The notes under the pieces were generated by a model. The model worked only from the letters and a program-made list of their open reading frames with translations. It searched no databases and had not been told where the DNA came from. A DNA stretch of 64,000 bases from Prinsepia uniflora (taxonomy: Eukaryota > Streptophyta > Magnoliopsida > Rosales > Rosaceae): positions 65,869,583 to 65,933,582 of the forward strand of contig CM064863.1 of assembly GCA_032719365.1 (NCBI GenBank), given 5' to 3'. Shown one piece after another: positions 11,461 through 22,049 of the stretch. How positions within the stretch are numbered: the first letter of the stretch is position 1; each line of letters starts with the position of its first letter. A program made the position numbers and the translations under genes.

Positions 11461-11662
11461 TCCTAACACTAGACTTACCAAGCTCATAATACCTTTAGTC
11501 ATTGTCGACCCCTCATTCATAATCTAGACTAAAACTAATAATATTTGGCTCCCTCTCGAGCCTTAACCCATTTTGTCCAGCTCCTTCCGCCACGAACGGG
11601 GCTCGTATCTCGGAGGTATGACATTAACAACACAACTTAGAACTTTAACTCTGATACCAAGT
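11461..11662 (-). other. Internal-region remnant with tRNA-iMet primer site
   Basis: The minus strand reads TGGTATCAGAG (rc of 11649-11659) directly inside the LTR that starts at 11663. This is the primer-binding site of a minus-strand element whose internal region extends leftward and is now truncated. Confidence 0.5.
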
Positions 11663-12899
11663 TGACAGAATCCGACCCTGAAAGCACCTCGGAAACCACA
11701 CACTGGCCCCACTCTCGTCTGGAAAGTCCATATAAATACCAAAATTACCCTCGAACCATGGGAGACTAGGGATACTCGTGTTTATCATTCATGCCTCCAT
11801 CTCTTGTTTAGCCCCGAACAATATGCAACGACCCTAGAGGGTTACAAAAAAAAACCCCCGAAAATCGTGTGAGTGGACAAAAATATATATTTTTTAAATA
11901 TAGTTCGAAAATAACTAGCTTTTACCCTCCGTTTTCTAAAATTATACACGCATAAGAAAAACTGGCAAACCTTGAGTAAAAACAGATAATAAACACATAC
12001 TTTGAAATACGTGTAAATACTCATAACAATCAATAGCCACAATCCAATCTAACAAAAATATCAAGCCAAATAACATAACCACATATAACCAGTCCAAGAC
12101 CATCATCACATGAATCCATACACAACTAACCCATCCTCGATGCACAATATTAATCATTACATCCATTGCACTACAAAAAAAAAAACGTCATTAGCGACAG
12201 GTGGTTACTGTCGTGAAAGGCGAAGTAAGCGTCGCAAATTAGCTTTTGCTATGGCTTTGCGACGGTTGTATTGGTGTTGTAATAAGGTGGTGTTGTAACT
12301 GATTTGCCCACTTATTATGACGAATATTAGTGTTGTAAAAACCTTATACGACACAAATAAATCATGTCGCAAAAAGGTCTAGCATTTTATTTAAATTAAA
12401 CATTCGCGATGGTACTGGCCATCGTAAATGTTATTACTTGTAGATATTTTCTACTGTACATGATATTTTTGACTCATATTCTTGTTTTGAATACAAATAT
12501 CACTTAATCAAAATTCTTTTTAGTACTGCACTCGCCTTTGCAATTGACCATTACAACTCCTAGCAATCATCGCAAGAAATATAGAGGACAAGGGAAAAAT
12601 TTTGAAAAAATAAGTTTTGAAGCAAATTTGATTCAAATTATTAATATTGATGTCAAACTCCTTAACAAGTAACAATAAATTTGGGGTTCATACAAAACAA
12701 AATATGCAGAGCTTAAACTAACAACTAAAGATAAGATTTCTACATGTTTTGAAGTTACAACTGTAAAGTATTTACCTCCACTCTGAATTCAAAACTTTAA
12801 AACCCCAAAAACCCAGTGCAATGAGATGCCCAAACCCCATAACAGTGCCTTTGCTCTGCAGTTTCTGCAACGTATCTTGCCTTGAGAGCATTGCAAACT

Positions 12900-13016
12900 T
12901 TTTGGAGATATGGCCTTTCTGGAGGGATCTATAGCTGTAACTACATCTTCCAAGTTGCTCTTCATATGAACAATATCAACTGCAGCCAAAGCTAGGAAGT
13001 CGTTGATTCCATCACC
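12900..13016 (-). pseudogene. Captured exon of a copper P1B-type ATPase (hinge region)
   Basis: The minus strand encodes 'GDGINDF', the conserved P-type ATPase hinge motif, followed by 'MKSNLEDVVTAIDPSRK', which matches plant HMA5-type copper pumps. The segment that normally lies between the hinge motif and 'DIV.MKSNLEDV' is missing, suggesting an internal deletion. Upstream, 'cttttcag' near 13065 is a possible splice acceptor. The intact protein would export copper using ATP; this fragment is non-functional alone. Confidence 0.75.
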
Positions 13017-13386
13017 GCATCCATTCCTTTCATCAGCATCCAAATTCAATTTCACTAATCTGAAAAGTTTATGCTAGCTTAAATTGCACTTTCATATTTT
13101 GCAAGGAAAGAAATTTGAGTTTAAACAATTCTACAATAACTCAACAATTAATCACTTTGCATTCCAAATCAGATAAAAAATTATGTGAGTTCAACAATCG
13201 ACTCATCTCAATGTAACTAGCTACTAATATCTGCCTAGTACAAATACTCAGTCCAAATACAGATTCGTAACACATCGACAAGGGTCACATGGTGAATCAC
13301 TGGTTAAGTCAAATGTTGACGGCAAAACAGGTTTAAAAAAGACAATAACCAGTTCAAAGATAAAGTTAAAATCAAATGAGATCTAC

Positions 13387-13466
13387 CTCGGGTTGGGTTC
13401 CTGTCTTTAGGAAGGATCTCAATGTAGCAAGTGTCTCGAAAAGAGGTGATTAAACAAATTGTAGCT
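13387..13466 (-). pseudogene. Captured OTU-protease exon 3
   Basis: The minus strand encodes 'ICLITSFRDTCYIEILPKD', closely matching the part of plant OTU-domain cysteine proteases just before the catalytic-His segment. A GTAGAT donor follows at the exon end. The frame is intact. The catalytic His motif (E-V-H-Y-N-S in the family) was not found downstream. Confidence 0.75.
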
Positions 13467-13712
13467 CTAAACTACAGAAGAATCCGTAACTGTTAGCAAG
13501 GAACAACTGTGAAACTCAGCAATTTAAACACCAAGGAAACCAAAATAATCAACAAATACGAAAGAAAACTTGTTTTATATTACCTTTTTTTCCTTTGGTC
13601 GGACATTTTAACAATATCAAGTCACAACCATGTCCAAAAGAACAACCTCTAAATAACAAAAACTCAAACAATACTTGATGTATGGGAGAGGAAGGTGTAG
13701 GATTGAATTTAC

Positions 13713-13752
13713 CCGGTCTGCAGCAGCCTGTAGGGTAAGATGATCTCCACGC
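13713..13752 (-). pseudogene. Captured OTU-protease exon 2
   Basis: A 40-bp minus-strand segment bounded by AG and GTAAAT encodes 'RGDHLTLQAAADR', matching the 'WGDHLTLQAAAD' motif of plant OTU proteins (the W is lost). Introns of 77 and about 246 bp separate it from its neighbours. Confidence 0.78.
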
Positions 13753-13829
13753 CTAGTGCCATTAGTAAGTTAGATAATGTCTCGAAGTTTTTCGTACAAA
13801 ATAAATACAGGTGAAAGCAAAAATCTAAC

Positions 13830-13903
13830 TTTTTCATCTTCCTCATGTAGTGTATGTACTTCATGGGGACATAAGCTTCATATAGCTTTCTGTTATGCTT
13901 TAC
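13830..13903 (-). pseudogene. Captured OTU-protease exon 1
   Basis: After an acceptor-like 'atgttttag' the minus strand encodes 25 residues including 'LYEAYVPMKYIHYMRKMKK', the typical plant OTU 'YEGYVPMKY..Y.KKM.K' block. The three OTU exons keep the parental order and orientation. The N-terminal catalytic-Cys motif (GDGNC in the family) is not visible upstream, so both catalytic residues of this ubiquitin protease are missing. Confidence 0.8.
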
Positions 13904-14047
13904 CTAAAACATAAACATAAACGAATAAATAATAAGAAATACTTAATATGAAAAAGATGTGCAACCAGAATTAACTCTACAAGAAATCAACTTCTATAAT
14001 AGAAGTACGGATATTAAAATTTTCATGCTCAGAATATAAACACCAAC

Positions 14048-14173
14048 CTCTGTAGCAGTATCTATAGCACAAATTAAACTCCTCCGTTTAGTAATTGGAG
14101 ACGAATACTGCACTGGCTACCGCTGGTTTTGCAACTGTCAGTGTCCCGTTTTATCAAAGACAACTGTTTTCAC
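14048..14173 (-). pseudogene. Captured exon of a copper P1B-type ATPase (phosphorylation site)
   Basis: Following an 'atcttgcag' acceptor, the minus strand encodes 'VKTVVFDKTG', the P-type ATPase phosphorylation motif (family D-K-T-G-T). One base is missing just after it; past the shift the sequence again reads like an HMA5-type pump (LTVAKPAV, then EEF). A GTTGGT donor follows. It lies upstream of the hinge exon on the minus strand, the correct parental order, but the OTU exons sit between the two. Confidence 0.8.
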
Positions 14174-15004
14174 CTGCAAGATCAAACATAGAAGACTTTA
14201 AAACAAAGAAGTAAAGAAGATCTAGTTAACTGTTTAGACACCAAGATAAGAGTAATATACCATGAAATCTATGGTTGTGAATGACTTTAATCTTTTTTCT
14301 GTTTTGATTTTTAAAGCAAAAAGAATGAAATGACAATATAGTAGCCTTGCTATAAAAAAGGGAGTTGGTGAGACCCATCGTCTAAATACAAAGGGATTTC
14401 AAACTGCGAGAGTATGGTTTGGTGACATGAATAAGGTGCATCTATCCATTGATTCTCAAAACTACATCTCATATGAGACAGATTTAACTGTTGAGTATTA
14501 GTTTCTATACTATATTTTTCAGCTCTTGCATGTTAACTAAAAAGGGACACATATGAGATGCTTGGAACTTATGAATTGAAATCCCAATATATGTAGAAGG
14601 AACGTTCACAGAAGGGAGGTACATGGTTTACTGGTCATAAATGAATATAACTTATTATAATTATGAACATCAACATAAGCTATGTTGATAGAATAAGTGA
14701 GAAAAGGTGATAATATTAGAGGACCAGACTTGATGAACAGATCAATTAGAAGAAGTAACTTCGTAAAAATAAAAAAAAAAACAAGAAGACTCGTCAGATT
14801 GAGACGGAGACTCGTCAATCTGGTGTTGTACTGCTAGCACTGCACTTAATCTAGCTGCAAGTTCTACACATACTACTGATTTCATCAGTTAAAAAAATAA
14901 AATATAAATAGCAACATTATGTTGAAGTAAACAACCATTATGAAGTGTGCAACAGTAAATTACCCTTTTAGCTGAATCAATTTTCTCACTGATGCACTCA
15001 AAAA

Positions 15005-15140
15005 ATGATTCAATTCATCATTGAAAGTCTTACTATCAAACCCATTTTCTATTTGGTCCTCCAATCCACTAACCTGAGCCTCCCATTCGGAATTGAGAGA
15101 CTGAATTTCAAGCTCTTGCCTTTCCAGCTCTTGCCTTATC
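15005..15140 (-). pseudogene. Coiled-coil-like fragment inside the CACTA element
   Basis: The minus strand reads 'QELERQELEIQSLNSEWEAQ' and continues with further Glu/Leu-rich sequence, a heptad-like pattern as in long plant coiled-coil proteins. It may be a third captured fragment or part of an element protein. No specific family is recognised. Confidence 0.3.
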
Positions 15141-15320
15141 AGTAACCAAACACAACATAAAATAATACGAATTCACACTACCCCCAATTCAAATCCATAA
15201 CAGAAATCAATATCAACCTAGTCACAACATCCCATGTCAAATCACCATATAGGAAAAAATTACAAATTGAAGCCAACATCATAAGCATATATAGAAATCA
15301 AAGAAAATTGGAGGCAGGTC

Positions 15321-15650
15321 CTACTTGAAAAGCCCTAACCTGGTCCAAGCCCCAAATTTGGAAACCCCGGACCCAACGTCGGCTGACAATTCCATCGCCA
15401 CACCTCCACCCATATCTATCTTCGTCGCGATTTGTGAGTCGATTTTGCCTCTCTCGCGAGTCAGGGACGGATCAGTCGCGAGTCCGCCAAGCATCCTTTG
15501 CGAGCCTGCTAATCCTCTTTCGTCCATCTCTTCCATGAACCACCGAAGTCTCAACCATCGACCTCCTCCGCGAAGCCTCGTCCATTGATCTCCTCCACGA
15601 AGCCTCCTCCATCCATCACCCAGCTCCTCTATTCCACTATCTCGAAGCAC
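15321..15650 (-). other. GC-rich open frame near the CACTA right end, unrecognised
   Basis: A 109-codon minus-strand frame rich in Arg, Gly and Trp; the opposite strand is also open. Near 15545-15610 a 'gacctcctccgcgaagcctc' phrase is duplicated imperfectly. Open frames on both strands point to base composition rather than a gene. Confidence 0.2.
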
Positions 15651-16690
15651 TCTAGAAATTTAAAGTTAGGCATAGGGAATGAAAAACAAAAGTGGGAAGG
15701 CGAGAGAGAGTGAGAGGGAAATACAGATTTTTCATCTATGCGCTTTGCATTTTTACGATAGATTTTAGTGCCCACCTATATAAGCAGTATTTACGACATT
15801 TGAAACACCAATTGCGCCATGAGTTAGAATCATATAGGAAAAGTTTTCATACAATTAACTTTCCGTGTAAATTATTGACCTTTTGCCTGGGGCGTGTAGT
15901 CTGTCAGTCTGTCAGTCTGTCAAAAAAAATGTCAGTAAATACAAAATTTTCTTGTAGTGGCATTATTAGTAGGCACATCATTTGGGATCTGTAATTCAAC
16001 TCAACGCTCGAGTATGTACCTCACTCGCTCCGGATCTGGAAGCCAGATCGACATCTGAGTGAGAACTAACTCATGTTCTGGAGTTTAGCTCGACGTCTGA
16101 GGCTAACCAACCAACACGCATCTCGAGGAGGGTGTTCCAAAGTCATCACAATCATCATAACATTTCACATACCATTAATATAACAAATTTTCATACTCTT
16201 ATCACAACTCAACTTCATAAATTAATTCCACGATGAGAACCTCGGGTCAAGCCCAAAACCATAATTCAAACGCAAATCTAGTAAAATCGTGCGAGCAAAA
16301 ATCACATATGTAAAACCATCCAAAAAGCACACGAAAATCACCAATAATCCAACATCACAATATCTCATGTCATAAATCACATTCAACCCAAATCCACAAT
16401 CGAAACGAAATCCAAAAACGTAATTCTCAAGAAAAGCCTCGTAAAACGTACAATATAAAAAATTTCGTAAAATCCAAAAAAAAAACCTAATAAAAATTTC
16501 AATCAATCAAAGATCACCAAAACACAAGAAAATGTTTAAAATACATAATTATGCATGCATAATAATTTAAGGAAAAAAAGTCAACTCATACATACTCTAT
16601 GACACACTTTGACCCGAAAAGTCCATTTGGGGTACGAAGATCGAGGCATGCTAACCGACATCTGGACGTTGAAGTTCAGATGATGAAACC

Positions 16691-17490
16691 CAATTAAATA
16701 AAACAATATGTTTTAGTGCGTTGGGTGAAGAATAACCAGTCCAAACCGATTACGTTTCACCCCACAACGGAAGTATAGAGCGGAGACACCAATTGATGAT
16801 CATATCGTTACTAAACTACCTGATATTACTTATCGTCGCCCCATCACTCCCAAACTTGGGAGCGGATGTTAGAGCAGCTACTGAGTCTCCTCGAAGTGTG
16901 TGCATCACAACGGTACCTGAGGAATCCAAAAACCAAGGGTGAGTGGACCCAAAGCTTATTCATTGTACCATTTATAGTAAAATATTTTAACCCCTTGTTT
17001 TCCCAAAAACCACACAGTAAATCAGACTTGCATGTTCTACGAGAAAAAATAATAAAATAACTATAAGTCATTATATTCAAATGAGTCATGCTAAAATAAT
17101 AAATATCAGTAAATAACCTGAAGTATGAAATGCTATGCATGACCACAATCTTATTGCTCATGAGTCGCACAAGGCATCCGCTCATGCTAGGCAGGATATT
17201 TTTGCTCGTGTACCTCAACCACATGAAAGCTGTGTGCTTAACACAATCACTACATATTCCCTTAGAGCTCGGGGAATAAGCTGGGGGCATGTTTAACTAG
17301 TATTACAAGTCGTGCAAGGTGAACAATCATGTGGAAGCTGGGTCTGTGGCCACTCAGACGGGGTACAAAATACAGGTGACTCCTAAATGGTTCTAATATC
17401 ATATCTTAAATATGTCCCGAGACTCAATATGTACAAATGCCATGAATGTCAACTACCATGCAATGCAATAAATAAATAAACCTGTTGGAT
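16691..17490 (-). repeat. LTR-like fragment related to 62086-63037
   Basis: No gene is visible. The minus strand near 17220-17300 contains 'atactagttaaa' followed by 'ccccgagctct', matching 62970-63015 on the plus strand. A tandem 'aataaataaata' lies at the right edge. Confidence 0.35.
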
Positions 17491-19123
17491 AAAATAGACA
17501 ACATCAATAAATATGAAATTTATTCTATTCAGTTTAACCTTGCAAGTGCACAAATCGTGAAGATAGTATAACAAACAAGTAAGGGTCGAATCCCACAAGG
17601 ACTTGTCTTAACGTTCAATCCACATTATTGCTTAGATTAATTAATCAACTCAGACATTTATCAACATTAAAATAAAACAGAAACACACACACACATGGGG
17701 GGTTTTAAAGATTATTAAAAATAACAAATAAACCAATTAATATAAAACAATAATAAAAATAAATAGGTTAAGGCACTCTATCTACCACTAACCAATTATA
17801 GTTCTCCTTAGATTTCGTTGATTAGAATGATATACATGTATCTGAATTAAGTGCCCATGCAAGGGTCCGGCTAAGGCTCACCCCACACATATTATCTTCT
17901 CTTAGATTGCATGTTTAAGCGTGATGTGTCCGCCCCTAAACAACTATTACCAATGATGCGTGATAATGCATGAACATGAAGAATATTTAATGACACTACA
18001 CTATCCCTAGAAAAGTGATGTGCAATTCTAGTGAGTCATGAGTTTAGATTACGAATAGGATTCCCCTTCTTAAACGTGATGCTACAAATTGCAGAGTGAA
18101 CACAAACATCGAGGTGATCCGTCAAGCAATTACATCGACAATTATACACAAATAAGGTAGCTAAGCTTATAAACATAAATTGAGTTCATGAAGTGCAATA
18201 ATCTAACAAATTCAGGCATACATAACAATCATAATCAACATCCAGAAATCTAATTTTGAACAAACATGGCTAGGGCTACAAAAAACCCTAACCTAAAAAG
18301 AAACTAGAAAATAAAAGAAATTTTAAAATAAAAGATAAAAGTATTTCGCTCTTTTTATTTCTGAATGTAAACTAAAAACTCTGAACCTCTAAAAACTTGA
18401 ACCCCTTTACATAAACCCTAGTACCTCTATTTATAAGAGAATAATTAATCATCCTAAAAATAAAAGTTTTATAATTAAATTCCATAAGGAAAAGGCTTCC
18501 TAAATAATTAAGAAATCTAATTAAAACCTTTCCTACAAGTAAAGGAATTGAAAATAAGAATTGAAAAGGAAATAGGACTAAAATCCTTATACAATATGGA
18601 GATTAGGTGTGAAACGAAGTTGGAATTATCCAAAAATTGGACAAAAAATCGGAATTAAGCTTCAGGAGCATGTTTCGGTGGTCAACCACCAAATATGGGC
18701 GATCAAAGGGCACAGTCAACCCTTGGTCAACGTGCTGGCTGTTGGTCTAGGCGTTCGGTGGAAAGCCACCGAACCGGAGTTCAAGGCCTCAGGATGCGCA
18801 TGCCGAGGAGAAGCGGAGTTGTTCGGTTGACGCTTACTGAATGGGGGTCCAAGCTATAGTATTGCGCAAAGGACCCCAGAGGCTGATTTCGGTGGATAGC
18901 CACTGAATTTTCTGTGCATTTTGTTTCCTTCATAACTTCTTCGTTTCAACTCTGATTTAGGTGATTCTTTCGCCCAAATTCGCGTAAGTCCAAGCTCTAT
19001 TTGATCTACACATTTCTCACAAAATATATTATTTTCTCCAAATGCATAGAACAAAATATTAATAAAATATAAGTAAAAGGGTATTAAACCATGGATAAAA
19101 CATGCACAAAATATGACCTAAAA
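17491..19123 (-). repeat. Minus-strand Athila/Tat-like LTR fragment
   Basis: The segment at about 17535-18300 is the inverted counterpart of 61290-62080, with shared landmarks ('ttgcaagtgcac', 'gtcgaatcccacaagg', 'gagtcatgagtttagatta', 'gcatgtttaagcgtgatg'). The minus strand has a TATA-like 'cttataaatagagg' near 18425-18440. It ends where the next LTR begins. Multiple short A/T tracts, no coding region. Confidence 0.4.
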
Positions 19124-22049
19124 TGTAACGACCCGTCTCAAATTCCATGATTAGATTAGTGACTAATCACGATTAGTGAGGCTAATTTGTGATTAGTAGA
19201 GCGAAATCGGACGAACGATGCGAAATGACCGTTTTGCCCCTAGGCGTGGCAAAATGTTGACTTTTCAATCGGGCGGTCAAATGGACTTTGGCCAAGGACT
19301 GTGACGTAGTTTAGGACGTCATGAGTTCATAGACAGGTGACACGTTCAATTCCGACGTTCGAGGAGGAAGTTATGACGTTCGGAAGTTTAGGGGCATTTT
19401 AGTAATTTTGGTTAAAAAGGGGCAAATGTTGACTTTTGACCAATAGGTTCGATGTCCTAGGGCTGATGACCATTACGTAGATCGGGACAATACGAATCCA
19501 TAGACAGGCGGCACGTCGAATTCGGACGTTCGACGACGAAGTTACGGTTCACGGAAGTTCAAGTGCACTATTGCACGAATTACGAGACGAGTTCACTTTT
19601 GGACTCTAGTGGGCCCAGATATTTGTCCTGATGCCCAATGGATGAGTGACAAGTGTCACCCATCCAATGGACACCATATTTCCTTCATGCACCGTGCAAA
19701 CCATTCCATTTTCATTCACACCCAAACACCCACCCGATCTCACCATTTCTCTTGTTCCCGTGCAACCCAAACCCATCCAAATTTCACCCAAGGACAGGAC
19801 AGAGGACCAGGAGGCTGAGGGAGTTGAGGTGGCCGGCCTGGATGGCCAGGGCCACCGTGAACGACGGCTGGAATGGAGGAAACCCGTGCGGGTACCCAGT
19901 TAGTCCATTTTCGATCCAATTTCCATTTTTCTTGTTATGGTTCATTTTTAATGGTTTTAATGAATAAAATAGGTTGCTAGGATAGTTTTAAGAAGGTTTT
20001 GGTGGTGGTTGACGGCTGAGAAGCCGTGGGGAAGGAATTGGGAAAATAGGACCGTGAGGTCCATTTCGAACCATGGGTTTCAGGTGGCTTTTTCTTAGTT
20101 TTAGGGATTGGGTTAAATAGGAAATGAAGAAATAGGAATTTAGGGATTAAAATGGGAGAAAATGGACCGAAAACGAAGGAGGAGGAGCACTGAACCGGTC
20201 ACGCCGGTTTAGCACAGTAACCGGACTGGAAAACCAAAAAAAAACCGATTTTCCAAGGTTGATGGTGATAAATAGTGTTTTTGACCTTCTAGGAGTGCGT
20301 GAGGGCGCGTGGGCCATGATTTGGGAAAGTTTTCAACACGGGAAATATTCTATTCGATGTAACGAACATTTTGGGACTGGTTTCGTGTCAATCGGAAACC
20401 GCCTCGATATGTTTCGGGGCATCGGAAGGTTTAGGGTCGGCTTAAAAATAGTTAAAAGTTCGGGAAAATTACGGGGCTTTGGTAGGAGGTTAATAAGGTA
20501 GTTAGTAACCTTCTATTACGATTTGGACAGGTTCAGGAGTCCCGGTGATGGTGATCGGCTTGGGGAGCCGTATGGCACGCAAATCGAGGCGGCAGCTCGG
20601 ACGGTCTGTGAGTGGACCTTGTTTTCTAAATTGGCGCATGCATAAATGTTTATTATATGTTTTATTACATGTTTGATGATGTCATGGGTGAATTTGTATG
20701 TGGTTACGTATAAGCACGTATTCCGAGGGTTCGGCCTTATACGGGTCTGTATTTCCTTATTGGTTTTAATGAATTGGATTTGGGTTTCAAAAGGATAAAC
20801 TCGGGTATGAGACCCATTTGGTTTTGTCTCGGGCATATGACCTCAGATATCGGGCCTGGTGCCCAGTTGATGTCCTATGTTCGGGCACGAGACCTAGGTA
20901 CTTTACGGTTTTTATTTCAGGTCAGGGAACCTTAAATGGATTTCCCGGTTCATGACGGTTTATGGGAACCGACATGAACCCTTGTTATGGTATCGTGATT
21001 CATGACAGTTTATGGGAACCGGCATGAACCCTTGTTGGTCATTATGGTACATGACGGTTTATGGAAACCGGCATGTTACCCTGGTTATGTTATTACGGTA
21101 CATGACGGTTTATGGGAACCGGCATGGCATGTTACCCTAGTTATGTTATTACGGTACATGACGGTTTATGGGAACCAGCATGTTACCTTGGTTATGGATA
21201 TTATGGATCATGACGGTTCAGGGGAACCGGGCATGGATATTGTGTTATGTATATATATGTTCATATACCTTCCTTTACTTCTATTATCTCCTCCGGGGAG
21301 GGTTGTTGGCCTGGGTGGACCCCGGAGTAGTCACGGAGCACCGACTGAGTGGAGTCACCCCCCAGTTGGGTTCCTTACTCTCAGGAAGGCTATGGTTACT
21401 ATTACCTCGAGTAGGATCAGTGGTCTGCGGACATTGACCTTGACTTTGAGAAGACTCGGATTGAGACCCGGGTAGCACGCGCGTAGCTTTGGATACCGTG
21501 ATAGGATTGGTTGTGTGACTTATATGTATATATGATATATGAGATTTGATAGGTGGTGTGCACAGGTGTGCACAGGATTTGAGCAGTGGCTCGTGTATTT
21601 GATTTCCGTATGGTTATGGTTTTAGGCTGAGTCCCTTATTGGTTTCGTATGGATTTGGGCAGTGGCCCGTATGGTCGATTTCATTGTGGTCCTTTCGACC
21701 TTGGTTTATTTCTGATTTGGGCTTAGTTCCCACATGTGGTCCATTTGGTTAAATGGTTTTCGAATGCATGCATGCTTTTTAGTGAAGGGTACAAATGTCT
21801 TTATGGAAATGTTTTTATAAACTTTTGTTTTGTCCACTCACAGCTTTTAATGTTTTGACTGCCCTTCAGGTTGACATCGGATGTGGACTGTAGCAAAGAC
21901 CGAGATATCACATGCCTCCTCCGGATCCTGGCGTACTCTGATAGCTCGGGAGGGCAAAGGTCAAAAATATCCCTTGTCTGACACTCCGTGTTAGACGGGA
22001 GCTGGGTCATCCCGTGTTAATCCCGGGGGGATTGGGATGGGTCCTGTCC
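19124..22049 (+). repeat. Plus-strand LTR (about 2.9 kb), possibly solo
   Basis: It starts TGTAACGACCCG and ends 'gggtcctgtcc'. The flanks give a 4/5 match as a target duplication (TAAAA at 19119-19123; TAAGA at 22050-22054). Landmarks: GGATGAGTGACA palindrome at 19640-19665, GC-rich 'gagggcgcgtgggcc' near 20298, CTGTGAGTGGAC near 20608, a 51-bp tandem array (20951-21233), ATGCATGCATG near 21764, GTCCACTCACAG near 21832, and the terminal GTCTGACAC stem-loop near 21977. Frames inside it are fortuitous. Confidence 0.65.
20951..21233 (+). repeat. 51-bp tandem array, six units, each with a CGGTT/AACCG hairpin
   Basis: Units begin 'catgacggtttatgggaacc' at 20951, 21001, 21050, 21101, 21157 and 21209. 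Each holds a short inverted repeat, CGGTT-TATGGG-AACCG or a close variant. A single related unit occurs near 51592 in another LTR. Confidence 0.85.

Larger units (their letters stand above)
12169..15959. mobile_element. CACTA (En/Spm-type) DNA transposon, non-autonomous, with captured exons
   Basis: The left end is CACTACAAAAAAA and the right end, read inward, CACTACAAGAAAA: 13-bp terminal inverted repeats with one mismatch. The left subterminal region (12185-12430) holds many GTCGCAA/TTGCGAC-type motifs in both orientations, as expected for CACTA transposase binding sites. The right end has GTCTGTCA three times in tandem near 15899-15922. No 3-bp duplication is evident (TTG left, GCA right), though the same LTR continues on both sides. 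No transposase domain was recognised; the interior holds intron-bearing host gene fragments. Confidence 0.8.
11663..16690 (-). repeat. Minus-strand 5' LTR, split by a CACTA element
   Basis: The two parts are 11663-12168 and 15960 to about 16690. The start TGACAGAATCCGACCC matches the solo LTR at 58591. 'cgaccctagagggttaca', 'gtgagtggac' and, in the right part, repeated 'ctcgacgtctgag' and ATGCATGCAT (16550) also occur in the LTRs at 58591 and 63038. The right end is not sharply defined. Confidence 0.5.

Noticed and set aside
15325..15588. Pro/Ser-rich plus-strand frame in the CACTA element
   Set aside because: The opposite strand is open over the same stretch and neither shows a domain; composition effect more likely.
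21002..21475. 157-codon frame with repeated 'MTVYGN' units
   Set aside because: It is a translation of the 51-bp tandem array; unit lengths vary by non-multiples of three.
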